DNA from: Dyadobacter koreensis
GTDB taxonomy: Bacteria; Bacteroidota; Bacteroidia; Cytophagales; Spirosomataceae
DNA: 64,000 nt
Assembly (NCBI RefSeq): GCF_900108855.1
Contig: NZ_FNXY01000010.1
Location: 1-64,000 of the forward strand
Reading direction: 5' to 3'
Part shown: positions 1 through 8,653 of the stretch, piece by piece
How positions within the stretch are numbered: the first letter of the stretch is position 1
Layout: the number at the start of each line of letters is the position of its first letter
The notes under the pieces: model-generated
The model's input: only the letters and a program-made list of their open reading frames with translations
Told to the model about the DNA's origin: nothing
Database searches by the model: none
Program-made: the position numbers and the translations under genes

Positions 1-2478
1 GCAACCTTAACCGCAACTGCCATTTCTGGTGCGACCTTAAACTGGTACGGTACTGCGGCAACCGGAGGTACTGCCTCTGCTACGAAGCCAGTTCCTTCCA
101 CCACGACTGTTGGTACCACAACCTATTATGTGAGTCAAAGTATTGGAACTTGTGAAAGTCCTCGCTCAGCTATTGTTGTAAATGTTGCGGCCGCTGCATG
201 TGCAACCCCGGCTCCAACAGTGGCTAACGTTACTTATTGTCTATCCGAAACTGCGACAGCATTAACTGCCACAGGAACAGCTTTAAAATGGTATACTGCT
301 GCAACTGGTGGAACTGCGCTGGCAGCAGCGCCAATCCCTTCAACAACAACTGCTGGTACTGTTTCTTATTACGTTAGCCAAACATTGAATGGCTGCGAAG
401 GTCCCCGGGCAAAAATCGATGTTACTGTAAATCCACAAACACCTGCGCCGACGGTAGCGAATGTGACTTATTGTTTATCAGAAACGCCGGTTGCATTAAC
501 CGCGACCGGAACAGCTTTAAAGTGGTATACTGTTGCAACGGGTGGAACCGGAGTAGCAACGGCTCCAATACCGGTAACCACTGCAGCTGGTACTAAGTCA
601 TATTACGTTACCCAAACCTTAAATGGCTGCGAAAGTCCTCGTGCCAAAATTGATGTTATTGTAAATCCTCAAACAACTGCTCCGACAATAGGAGTGCCGG
701 TAGTATATTGTTTTAATGAAACTGCAATTCCTCTGACTGCAACAGGAACGGCTTTGAAGTGGTACACAGCAGCAACAGGCGGTACAGCTTTGGCAGCGGC
801 ACCCACACCATTAACAACTACAGCCGGCACAACATCTTATTACGTAAGTCAAACTCTTAATACCTGTGAAGGTGCTCGTGCGAAAGTTGATGTTGTTGTG
901 AAGCCACAGGTACCTGCTCCAACCGTTGCCTCCGCAGCTATTGAATATTGTCAATCTGTTATAGCAACACCACTTACTGCGACTCCTGCGACAGGCGCAG
1001 TATTAAACTGGTATGGAACAAGTGCCACAGGAGGAACCGCTTCTGCTACTGCCCCAACTCCATCTACTGAAACTGAAGGCACTACGTCTTACTATGTTAA
1101 TCAAAAAGATGCAGATGGATGTCTAAGCAGCAGAGCAAAAATTGATGTTAAAATCAATGTTACTCCAAAACCTACATTGGCAACATCTTTTGTTGAATAT
1201 TGTCAGGGTGCTTCTGCCTCACCGCTAAGTGCAACGGGAACTTCTCTTAAATGGTATCTGACATTAACCGATACAAATCCACGTACAACTGCCTTAACTC
1301 CTTTTACTGAAAAGGTTGAAGATTATTCTTTCTATGTTACACAAACAGGAACGAATACCTGCGAAAGCCCAAAGGCTGAAATAAAAGTTCATATTAAGCC
1401 TTTACCTTCGGCGACTATTTCTGGCAATAACTCAGTGTCTCCGGGGCAGTCGACAACTATTACTGTTAATTTTACAGGTGATGCGCCTTGGTCATACACT
1501 TTGTCAAACGGACAAACCGGAACTTCGAGCAACGCTACAACTCAGATAACGGTAACACCGCAAACAACAACCAATTATGTTGTTACGAAAGTTTCCAACG
1601 CCTGCGGTGAAGGATTATCCAATGGAGTGGCGGTTGTTACTGTACTTATTCCGACCATTACAACTGGAAATCCATCCGTATCACAGCTTTGTGCCGGAAG
1701 AAGTTTTACCATTCCATTCCAAAAATCAGGTGATTTTCCAACTGGGAATGTATTTACAGCACAAATTTCGACTCAGAACGATATAACAAAATTTGTGTCG
1801 ATACCTTCGGTAGTCAACGGAAGTGTGTTGACTGCAACTATTCCTGATACCGTAAAAGCGGGAAGCTATTTTATCCGCGTCGTAAGTGCGGGACAAGGAA
1901 GCACATTGCCTGGCAGTGTAAGTTCTGTAAAAATGACCATCAATCCATTGCCAGTCGCTACAATTACCGGACCATCCAATATTTTGATGGGGCAAACTGC
2001 GACACTGAACATTGCTATCACTGGCGACGCCCCCTGGACATTTAATTTAAACGACGGTGCGAAAGATACCTTAATTTCTTCGAGCGTTAGTCCTGTTTCT
2101 GTCCGGATTTCACCTAAAACAACGACGATCTATCAGATCACATCAATATCAAATACTTGTGGCGTCGGCAGGGGAGCGGGCACGTTCCGTGTTCAGGTAG
2201 ATCCTGTACTAGGTGTGGAACCTCCCGTACCCGTAGCTGACTGGTTGAAAATATACCCAACCATGATTGAGAATAAATGTACCGTCGAAATTACCGGCAC
2301 AATTTCAGCCAAGGAAGCTCTTGTTGAAATTATTGATCTCAATGGACGATCTTTGTCTAAGAAATCTATACGTCAGAAAATTACAGAAGTTGACTTAACA
2401 TCAAAACCGTCAGGTATGTATTTGTTAAAGGTTCAGAATGGAGACCGCAGTTCGGTACAGCGTATTTTTAAACCATAA
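1..2478 (+). CDS. Ig-repeat cell-surface protein with T9SS C-terminal sorting domain (5' end outside window)
   Basis: The frame is open from base 1, so this is the last ~825 residues of a larger protein; an internal GTG at 130 is not the start. About six tandem Ig-like (CHU_C/Ig_7 type) repeats of ~79 residues fill bases 1-1410, each with a YC...LTATGTALKWY core, a TGGT turn, a YYV(S/T)QT strand and a C-E-x-x-R-A-K-I-D-V end. Two further beta domains with a GDAPW motif follow (about 1415-1660 and 1940-2200). The last ~80 residues are a T9SS type-A sorting domain: IYPT, a DLNG turn and a GMYLLKV strand before a basic end. It is presumably a secreted or surface-anchored adhesin-like protein; ligand unknown. 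A terminator follows the stop. Confidence 0.85.
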   Translation, partial: ATLTATAISGATLNWYGTAATGGTASATKPVPSTTTVGTTTYYVSQSIGTCESPRSAIVVNVAAAACATPAPTVANVTYCLSETATALTATGTALKWYTAATGGTALAAAPIPSTTTAGTVSYYVSQTLNGCEGPRAKIDVTVNPQTPAPTVANVTYCLSETPVALTATGTALKWYTVATGGTGVATAPIPVTTAAGTKSYYVTQTLNGCESPRAKIDVIVNPQTTAPTIGVPVVYCFNETAIPLTATGTALKWYTAATGGTALAAAPTPLTTTAGTTSYYVSQTLNTCEGARAKVDVVVKPQVPAPTVASAAIEYCQSVIATPLTATPATGAVLNWYGTSATGGTASATAPTPSTETEGTTSYYVNQKDADGCLSSRAKIDVKINVTPKPTLATSFVEYCQGASASPLSATGTSLKWYLTLTDTNPRTTALTPFTEKVEDYSFYVTQTGTNTCESPKAEIKVHIKPLPSATISGNNSVSPGQSTTITVNFTGDAPWSYTLSNGQTGTSSNATTQITVTPQTTTNYVVTKVSNACGEGLSNGVAVVTVLIPTITTGNPSVSQLCAGRSFTIPFQKSGDFPTGNVFTAQISTQNDITKFVSIPSVVNGSVLTATIPDTVKAGSYFIRVVSAGQGSTLPGSVSSVKMTINPLPVATITGPSNILMGQTATLNIAITGDAPWTFNLNDGAKDTLISSSVSPVSVRISPKTTTIYQITSISNTCGVGRGAGTFRVQVDPVLGVEPPVPVADWLKIYPTMIENKCTVEITGTISAKEALVEIIDLNGRSLSKKSIRQKITEVDLTSKPSGMYLLKVQNGDRSSVQRIFKP

Positions 2479-2497
2479 GATTCATAGCATAATATTG

Positions 2498-2533
2498 AAA
2501 AGCGGGGAGTATATTGCTTCCCGCTTTTGTTTT
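2498..2533 (+). terminator. Rho-independent terminator after the Ig-repeat gene
   Basis: Arms AAAAGCGGGGAG (2498-2509) and CTTCCCGCTTTT (2517-2528) pair over 12 positions with one G-U, 7-nt loop, followed by GTTTT. It separates the surface protein from tadA. Confidence 0.75.
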
Positions 2534-2562
2534 AGGTGTAGTTCCCAATTGAACGTTTTACA

Positions 2563-3009
2563 ATGACTTCCGATTTTTTAGACAATTATTTCATGGCCGA
2601 AGCACTTCGTCAGGCTCAAAGGGCTTATGACGACGGGGAAATTCCTGTTGGCGCGATTGTTGTAATTGGAGAAAGAATTATAGGTAAAGGGTACAACCAG
2701 ACTGAACGCCTTAAAGATGTGACTGCGCATGCGGAAATGTTGGCAATAACAGCTGCGTCAGAATATTTAGGTGGCAAGTACCTTCAGGACTGTACTCTAT
2801 ATGTAACTTTGGAGCCTTGTGTCATGTGCGCGGGAGCTTTGTATTGGACGCAAATGAAGCGCGTCGTTTGCGGAGCATCTGATGAAAAACGTGGATTTAT
2901 TAAGCTTGGCAAGAATGTTTTACATCCTAAAACACAGTTAAAAACGGGTATTCTTGCTGAGGAGAGCCAGGAGTTGCTCCTCAACTTTTTTAAAAGATTA
3001 AGAACATAA
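2563..3009 (+). CDS. tadA: tRNA-specific adenosine deaminase TadA
   Basis: 148-residue cytidine/deoxycytidylate-deaminase-fold protein, normal length for TadA. It deaminates adenosine to inosine at the wobble position of tRNA-Arg(ACG). The zinc site is complete: H56-A-E58 (E58 is the proton shuttle) and P-C86-V-M-C89. The N-terminal FMAEALRQAQRAYDDGEIPVG segment (split here as FMAEALRQAQ then AYDDGEIPVG) and the ALYWTQMKRVVCGASDEK region fit TadA better than cytosine or guanine deaminases. ATG at 2563 is the first start after the upstream terminator; no strong Shine-Dalgarno is seen, usual for this phylum. It lies 63 bp ahead of sodA on the same strand. Confidence 0.93.
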   Translation: MTSDFLDNYFMAEALRQAQRAYDDGEIPVGAIVVIGERIIGKGYNQTERLKDVTAHAEMLAITAASEYLGGKYLQDCTLYVTLEPCVMCAGALYWTQMKRVVCGASDEKRGFIKLGKNVLHPKTQLKTGILAEESQELLLNFFKRLRT

Positions 3010-3072
3010 AGCAGTTTTCTGCTGTTAACTAATTAGAAAGTCATATTCAATAACCAATAAACCTTATTCAGA

Positions 3073-3681
3073 ATGGCATTTACACTTGATCCTTTACCGT
3101 ACGCAAACAATGCGTTAGAACCGCATTTTGATGCGCTTACAATGGAGATCCATCATGACCGTCACCACCAGGCATATGTTACCAATTTGAATGCGGCAGT
3201 AGCAGGAACTGAGCTGGAAGGTAAAACTATAGAAGAGATTATCAAAAATATCAGCAAGGCTCCGGCACCGGTTCGTAACAATGGTGGTGGGCACTGGAAT
3301 CATACATTCTTCTGGAAATCACTTTCGGCAAATGGCGGTGGCGAACCTGTTGGAGAATTAGGGAAAGCAATCACAGCAAAATTTGGTTCTTTTTCTGCTT
3401 TCAAAGATGAGTTCAAAAAAGCGTCGATCGGACGTTTTGGTTCAGGATGGGCTTGGTTGATCGTGAAAGATGGCGGTGAAATTGCTATCACTTCATCTCC
3501 GAATCAGGACAACCCGCTAATGGATATCGCTGAAACGAAAGGCACACCGGTAATTGGTCTAGACGTGTGGGAACATGCTTATTATCTGAAATATCAAAAT
3601 AAACGTCCTGATTATATCGATGCATACTGGAACGTAGTAGACTGGAAAGCTGCTGACGCTCTTTATGTTGCAGCGAAATAA
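3073..3681 (+). CDS. sodA: Superoxide dismutase, Mn-type (Fe/Mn family)
   Basis: 202 residues, full length. It dismutates superoxide to oxygen and peroxide in the cytoplasm (no signal peptide). Metal ligands are H27 (MEIHHDRHH), H77 (HWNHTFFW), D164 and H168 (DVWEHAYY). The active-site glutamine is Q145 in SPNQDNPL, with glycines (G71-G73) at the alternative position near the second ligand; this arrangement is typical of Mn-type rather than Fe-type enzymes, although cambialistic use of iron cannot be excluded from sequence. A strong stem-loop follows, so the gene is probably monocistronic or ends the tadA unit. Confidence 0.93.
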   Translation: MAFTLDPLPYANNALEPHFDALTMEIHHDRHHQAYVTNLNAAVAGTELEGKTIEEIIKNISKAPAPVRNNGGGHWNHTFFWKSLSANGGGEPVGELGKAITAKFGSFSAFKDEFKKASIGRFGSGWAWLIVKDGGEIAITSSPNQDNPLMDIAETKGTPVIGLDVWEHAYYLKYQNKRPDYIDAYWNVVDWKAADALYVAAK

Positions 3682-3695
3682 CTTTAAAATGAAAA

Positions 3696-3754
3696 AAAAG
3701 GTTTACAGGTTTCTGAAAAAAAATCAGATTTTGTTTGGAAGCTGTAAACCTTTT
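3696..3754 (+). terminator. Long stem-loop after sodA
   Basis: AAAAGGTTTACAG (3696-3708) is perfectly complementary to CTGTAAACCTTTT (3742-3754), with an inner TCTGA/TCAGA hairpin (3712-3716 with 3724-3728). The terminal T-run suits a sodA terminator. Its 3' arm lies between the -33 and -7 boxes of the tRNA-His promoter. Confidence 0.65.
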
Positions 3755-3764
3755 CCTAATTTTG
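3734..3764 (+). promoter_or_regulatory. Bacteroidota-type promoter of tRNA-His
   Basis: TTTG at 3734-3737, 19-bp spacer, then TAATTTTG at 3757-3764 matches the TTTG / TAnnTTTG consensus exactly. Expected transcription start is ~3768-3771, a few bases before the mature tRNA. It serves as an internal standard for the promoter form used in this genome. Confidence 0.75.
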
Positions 3765-3775
3765 TGTCCTCAAAC

Positions 3776-3850
3776 GGAGGTTGTAGCTCAGTCGGTTAGA
3801 GCGCTAGATTGTGGTTCTAGAGGTCGCGGGTTCGAGACCCGTCTCCCTCC
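3776..3850 (+). tRNA. tRNA-His (anticodon GTG)
   Basis: Cloverleaf read by eye. The extra G-1 typical of tRNA-His is at 3776; D stem GCTC/GAGC; anticodon stem CTAGA/TCTAG is perfect with loop TTGTGGT, anticodon GTG; variable loop AGGTC; T arm GCGGG-TTCGAGA-CCCGT. The acceptor stem pairs at G-1/C73, positions 1-4 and 7, but positions 5 and 6 (T,T against C68 and T67) do not pair. CCA is not encoded in the normal register. The anticodon and G-1 make the identity secure. Confidence 0.9.
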
Positions 3851-3879
3851 CATTTAGAAGTTTTTAAAATCAACAAAAT

Positions 3880-3911
3880 GCCTGTAAATCAATGATTTAC
3901 GGGCATTTTTG
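3880..3911 (+). terminator. Terminator after tRNA-His
   Basis: GCCTGTAAAT (3880-3889) pairs with ATTTACGGGC (3895-3904) with one G-U and a 5-nt loop, followed by ATTTTTG. It would end the tRNA transcript. Confidence 0.75.
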
Positions 3912-4291
3912 CTTTCCGGGATATCCCAAAATATTCAGAAATTCCCATCATTTCCAGTGTCATTTGTGGAGTTCGACGAAAAACGCAAAAAAGACGCTGG
4001 GAAGTGTTATTTAATTGATTTGCAAGATGTTTATGTGATGGACATCTTGATTTGAAAGCGCAGCGGCTCGATATTTTTATTGCTTAAACGCAAGCGTCAT
4101 GTTGTAAAACAGTTTTGGCATGTTGTATTATTTATCTTGAAAGGGCACTACAAAAATCAGTGAAGATCCGATGCTCGGAAGGAGATGTTGAGCGAGGGCC
4201 AGCTTTTTCGATTGTTCGTAAATAGCTAGTAGCTAATGAAAGTTTTGTGAATTTTTTCCATAGTCAAATTGCTGTTTTTTATGCTGCTTGC
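3912..4291. other. Gene-free stretch between tRNA-His and the PUL regulator
   Basis: No plausible ORF or RNA gene is seen. The only structure noted is a weak 8-bp inverted repeat, CAAGATGT (4023-4030) with ACATCTTG (4042-4049), function unknown. The following minus-strand gene ends here without an obvious terminator. Confidence 0.5.
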
Positions 4292-7200
4292 TTAATCTAC
4301 AACAGAATATTCACTTGGCGTTTTTCCAAAATGTTTTTTAAACTCCTTGCTGAAATATTTCCTGTCATCGTATCCGACTGCATAAGCTACCTCATAAATT
4401 GTCATATTATGCTGTTGTAGAAGCTGAGCCGCTTTTTTTAACCTAATAGACTTTAAAAAGTCATTGACCGACATATTGGTAACGGCTTTGAGCTTTTTAT
4501 AGAGCACCGACTGACTCATACCAATTTTATCCGAAAGCATGGCAACGCCAAATTCAGGATTGTCCATAAGCTCTTCTGTGATCTGTAGAATCTTATTGAT
4601 AAACTGTTCATCAACGGTGTTGATCGGGATATTCTGCGGCTCCAAAGTTACCTGTCGGCTGTATTTTTGCCTCATTAGTTCACGCGCCGTTAGTAAATTT
4701 CTGAGACTCAATTCCAGGACCTGAAGACTGAAAGGTTTTGAAATATATGCGTCTGCTCCCGTTTTCAGGCCGCTTACCTGATGACTGACAGAAGCTTTGG
4801 CAGTTAGTAATATCACCGGAATATGACTGGTCCTTTCATCTGTTTTTAGTTTTTTACATAGCGTAAGCCCATCCATTTCAGCCATCATTACGTCACTGAT
4901 GATCAGATCCGGGATCAGTTCAATGGCAGACTCCCAGCCCTGCTCTCCATTTTCTGCCTGAAAAACTTCATATATTCCAGATAAAGATTCAGCTAAAAAT
5001 GACCTGACCTCAGCATTATCCTCAACAAGCAAAACGGTCAGTTTTTCTCCTGTTGATGTTTGAATGAACTTGTTTTCAGCAATGTCTTCTACAAATGAAG
5101 TTGCTCTGCCTTCCTGTAAAACCATGTCCGTCCGTAACTGCCCGGGAGCAAAATGAGTCTTCCCTTTTAACAGTGTTATGGTAAAACAAGTCCTGCCCGT
5201 TTTGTTGTTTTGAGCAACTTTACTTTCTACAGCCAGGCTTCCATGATGCAGTTCAACAATACTTTTGGACAAAGCAAGACCGATACCATAACCGGTATTC
5301 TGATTTCCGTGATCATAAACCTGGAAAAAATTGACAAAAAGTTTGTTCAGGTACTGAGGTGCTATGCCCTTGCCGTTATCCACAACCCTGATGTCCACAG
5401 AATTTTCTTTCTCCTCAACAAGTATTTCAATCCTTCCTCCATCCTGTGTAAACTTGTAAGCATTACTGAGAATGTTGAAGAATACTTTCTCCATTTGTTC
5501 GACATCAAAATAAATATCAATTTTTTCTGCATTGCTTTTAAAAACAGATTTGATCTCACGGTATTCTGAGGGAAAGCTAAAATCACCAAATATATCTTTC
5601 AGAAACGGGATAATATCATTTTGACTTACCTGTAATTTGAGATGATTGGTCTCTGCCTTTCGAAAATCCATAAGCTCACTGACCAGTTTCAGCAACCTGT
5701 CTGCGTTTTTTCTTACCTGCATCAAATGTGACTGAATGAGTGAATCTTCTTTTTTTACCATGATCAATTTTTCAACAGGTCCCTGTATCAGCGTTAAATG
5801 TGTCCTGATTTCATGCGAAACATTGGTAAAAAAATCAAGCTTGATCTGATGCAGCTCGTGCTCCCGGCGGAACAATGCGCTGAGATAGAAATAACGTGTC
5901 ACAAACAAAATAGCTGATGTTATGACGATGAAGTACAAACAATATGCCCACCAGGTTTTCCATATCGGGGGTAAAACGTGGATGACTAAACGCGCGGGCT
6001 CCGTACTCCACACCCCGTCGTTATTAGCACCCTTCACCACAAAAGTATAAGTCCCTGATGGCAGGTTTGTGTAAGTTGCAGAAGAAGTACGTACATAATT
6101 CCAGTCCTTTTCAAATCCTTCCAACTGATAAGCGTACTTATTTTTATCCGGTTTGATGTAATTAAGAAGGGCAAAATCAATGGTGAAAATATTCTGGTCA
6201 TGGGAAAAAGTTATCTCCTTCGTGATGCTGATATCCTTTTCAAGCAAACCATCCTCAGCGCCTATAGAGACCGGTTTATTGAAAAGTTTGAGGGATGTCA
6301 GCACTACCGGTACAACAAACTCGTTGGTCTGAATTTTATGTGGAAAAAAGCTGACCAGACCGTTCAGTCCGCCAAAGAACATCTCACCTGTTTTATCTTT
6401 GTAATAGGTGTTAGCCGTAAATTCATTGCCCGGCAAGCCGTCTGATACTGTATAATTTTTAAAATTTTCCTTTTTGATGTCAAATTTTGACAGCCCGTCC
6501 GAAGTACTCAGCCACAGATTCCCTTTATCATCATCTAAAATACCGAGTACGTTGTCGTTAGGAAGGCCATTTTTTTGTTTATAGGTGATAAAAGTATTTA
6601 CTTTTCTGTCAAAACGTGTCAGTCCCCCGTAATAAGCTCCAATCCAAATGATACCCGAGGCATCCTCAATGACGCAGTTGATTATGTTTGGAAACCTGTT
6701 TTTTGAAGTTTTAATTTTGGAGTCCATCCAGACGATTTTTGTGGAATCGGCAGTGAGCATGTTAAGCCCTTCGGTTGTTCCAATCCATACATTCCCCTTG
6801 GAATCTTCGTAAAAATTGCGGATAAAGTTTCCGCTGAGCTTGAATGGACTTTTTGTATTGATATTAAAATGGTGAAATTTACCTGTTTTTCTGTCTAGCA
6901 AATCGACACCATTTTGATCTGTACCTACCCAGATCCGCCCACGGGTATCTTCCATAACTGCGCTCACATTATCCGAACTTATTGAAGAATTGTCGTCAGG
7001 ATTATTTCTGAACGCCGTAAATTTTTTACTAACAGGATCATAGCGATTTAAACCACCCAAGTGCGTGGCAATCCACAGGTTTTTGTCATCGTCCTGAGCA
7101 ATGCCTTTGACAAGATTGGAGGAAATGCCTGGCGAAATATTGGATCCATTCTTGAAATTTGTAACGATTCCCGTTTTATCATCGAGATAATTGAATCCGC

Positions 7201-8383
7201 CTCCTTCGGTGCCAACCAGCAGGTCGCCGTTTTTATCCCGGGTAACCGAGCTTACCACATTATGGTTGATACTGTATTTTGATTTTCCCGTACGGAAAAT
7301 CCTGAACGGCGTTTCGTGCGAGTAGACTATGTTGACGCCATTGTAATACGTCCCTAGCCAGATACTTCCGCTTTTATCCTGAAAAATAGCATACAGCGAG
7401 TTCTGGCTCAAACTCGTTCTGTTTTCGGGCTCATGCTGATATGACTTAAACGTGAGGTTTACAGGATCCATAATACTCAACCCTTCCAGCGTCCCGATCC
7501 AAAGATTGCCTTTTTTATCAGTAAGAATCCTTCTGATATTATTGTGGATCAGACCACTGCCATTTACTTGGTGCTGAAAACGGGTAAAATTGGACTGAGT
7601 GATATTGAAGCGATTAAGTCCGCCGTTTTTTGTGCCAATCCAGATATTTTTTTGCTTGTCTTCCGCTATTGACGTGACAAAATTATCGCTCAGGCTGCCT
7701 TTATCAGAAGCAAAATTTTTGAAATTATAATACCGGATTTCTTTGCTCTCAAATACCATTTTAGTCAGTCCTTGTGTCGTTCCGATCCATAACTGGTGTT
7801 TCGAATCTTCAAAGATCGTACGAATGTCCAATCCTGCAAGCCCGTTTTGATATGAATTAAAGGCATATTTATTGCGACCTTTTAGCCGATTCAAGCCTTT
7901 GTTTGTCCCAACCCACAGGATTCCTCTGCTATCTTCAAAGAGGCAATTGATAATATTGCTGCTAAGCTTGTTTTGTTCCGTAGAATCGGCCACCAGAAAA
8001 GAAGTGAAGGAATCTGTCTCTGGCATGTACTTATTTAGGCCATAACTAGTCCCGAACCACAATCCATTCTTCGAGTCGTTTAGTGCGCAGAGTACATAGT
8101 TTCCGGATAATGTAGCCTTGTTACCGGGATCATTCTTGTAAATTTTGAATCCCCGTCCATCGAATTTATTTAAGCCATAACTCGTGCCCAGCCATATAAA
8201 ACCTGTGTGGTCCTGGGCAATCGCAAGCACGGAATTTTGGGATAAACCATTTTCAGAATTGAGATTATTAAATACCAGCTGCTGCCCCAAACCTTTGATC
8301 TGAAAGCACAGAACCGTTGCGAACATTATCACAATGCTCAGTTTTGTTTTTTGTGGAAAGGATAAAAAACAAAGCAGGTTCAT
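4292..8383 (-). CDS. Hybrid two-component system regulator (HTCS) of the polysaccharide locus
   Basis: 1363 residues, a one-protein sensor/regulator typical of Bacteroidota glycan loci. Order: N-terminal signal/anchor (~10-35); two-component propeller repeats with W-(I/V/L)-G-T motifs and a Y_Y_Y domain (~40-790), the periplasmic ligand sensor; membrane segment (~800-825); HisKA with phospho-acceptor H857; HATPase with N-, G1- and G2-boxes; receiver with D1164 and a conserved lysine (ISKPF); C-terminal AraC-type DNA-binding domain ending TPSEYSVVD. By family knowledge it senses an oligosaccharide and activates the adjacent susC operon, which is divergent. Odd point: the H-box reads HEIRTHLTLI, with histidine 862 where nearly all HTCS have proline. 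Stop and start are otherwise normal; a TAnnTTTG box lies 35 bp upstream. Confidence 0.95.
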   Translation of the reverse strand: MNLLCFLSFPQKTKLSIVIMFATVLCFQIKGLGQQLVFNNLNSENGLSQNSVLAIAQDHTGFIWLGTSYGLNKFDGRGFKIYKNDPGNKATLSGNYVLCALNDSKNGLWFGTSYGLNKYMPETDSFTSFLVADSTEQNKLSSNIINCLFEDSRGILWVGTNKGLNRLKGRNKYAFNSYQNGLAGLDIRTIFEDSKHQLWIGTTQGLTKMVFESKEIRYYNFKNFASDKGSLSDNFVTSIAEDKQKNIWIGTKNGGLNRFNITQSNFTRFQHQVNGSGLIHNNIRRILTDKKGNLWIGTLEGLSIMDPVNLTFKSYQHEPENRTSLSQNSLYAIFQDKSGSIWLGTYYNGVNIVYSHETPFRIFRTGKSKYSINHNVVSSVTRDKNGDLLVGTEGGGFNYLDDKTGIVTNFKNGSNISPGISSNLVKGIAQDDDKNLWIATHLGGLNRYDPVSKKFTAFRNNPDDNSSISSDNVSAVMEDTRGRIWVGTDQNGVDLLDRKTGKFHHFNINTKSPFKLSGNFIRNFYEDSKGNVWIGTTEGLNMLTADSTKIVWMDSKIKTSKNRFPNIINCVIEDASGIIWIGAYYGGLTRFDRKVNTFITYKQKNGLPNDNVLGILDDDKGNLWLSTSDGLSKFDIKKENFKNYTVSDGLPGNEFTANTYYKDKTGEMFFGGLNGLVSFFPHKIQTNEFVVPVVLTSLKLFNKPVSIGAEDGLLEKDISITKEITFSHDQNIFTIDFALLNYIKPDKNKYAYQLEGFEKDWNYVRTSSATYTNLPSGTYTFVVKGANNDGVWSTEPARLVIHVLPPIWKTWWAYCLYFIVITSAILFVTRYFYLSALFRREHELHQIKLDFFTNVSHEIRTHLTLIQGPVEKLIMVKKEDSLIQSHLMQVRKNADRLLKLVSELMDFRKAETNHLKLQVSQNDIIPFLKDIFGDFSFPSEYREIKSVFKSNAEKIDIYFDVEQMEKVFFNILSNAYKFTQDGGRIEILVEEKENSVDIRVVDNGKGIAPQYLNKLFVNFFQVYDHGNQNTGYGIGLALSKSIVELHHGSLAVESKVAQNNKTGRTCFTITLLKGKTHFAPGQLRTDMVLQEGRATSFVEDIAENKFIQTSTGEKLTVLLVEDNAEVRSFLAESLSGIYEVFQAENGEQGWESAIELIPDLIISDVMMAEMDGLTLCKKLKTDERTSHIPVILLTAKASVSHQVSGLKTGADAYISKPFSLQVLELSLRNLLTARELMRQKYSRQVTLEPQNIPINTVDEQFINKILQITEELMDNPEFGVAMLSDKIGMSQSVLYKKLKAVTNMSVNDFLKSIRLKKAAQLLQQHNMTIYEVAYAVGYDDRKYFSKEFKKHFGKTPSEYSVVD

Positions 8384-8417
8384 AGGTACACAGCCATTTT
8401 CGTTTCAAGAAAGGATA

Positions 8418-8425
8418 CAAAGATA
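8418..8425 (-). promoter_or_regulatory. -7 box of the HTCS gene
   Basis: Minus-strand TATCTTTG matches TAnnTTTG, ~35 bp before the HTCS start codon; no clear -33 TTG at the proper distance. It lies in the 270-bp divergent region shared with susC, where no clear consensus promoter for susC was found. Confidence 0.5.
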
Positions 8426-8653
8426 GGTTCGCAAATGAGATAAACAGCCCTCTCCATTTTTAAATATTTGTCGATTCGATTGTAATCTAAGGAGCATATT
8501 TTTATCACTAAAAGGCGATGAAATTGTGTCTCCGCGGAAAAGTACCCCCATTCCAACAGGATTTTCGCCCTGTGAGCTCAGCCTGATTACGGAATTTTGT
8601 TTGACTATTCCTGAATCAAACAAAATAATCCACTTTCAAAACCCAAAAACTCA

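Noticed and set aside
1-1410. Long ~237-bp repeats as a mobile or CRISPR-like element
   Set aside because: They are in-frame Ig-like domains of one protein.
4023-4049. 8-bp inverted repeat CAAGATGT/ACATCTTG as operator or terminator
   Set aside because: Long 11-base loop, no T-run, no gene end nearby; likely chance.
8405-8623. 72-codon minus-strand frame in the divergent region between HTCS and susC
   Set aside because: No similarity recognised, and it occupies the promoter region of both genes; the consensus -7 box of the HTCS lies inside it.
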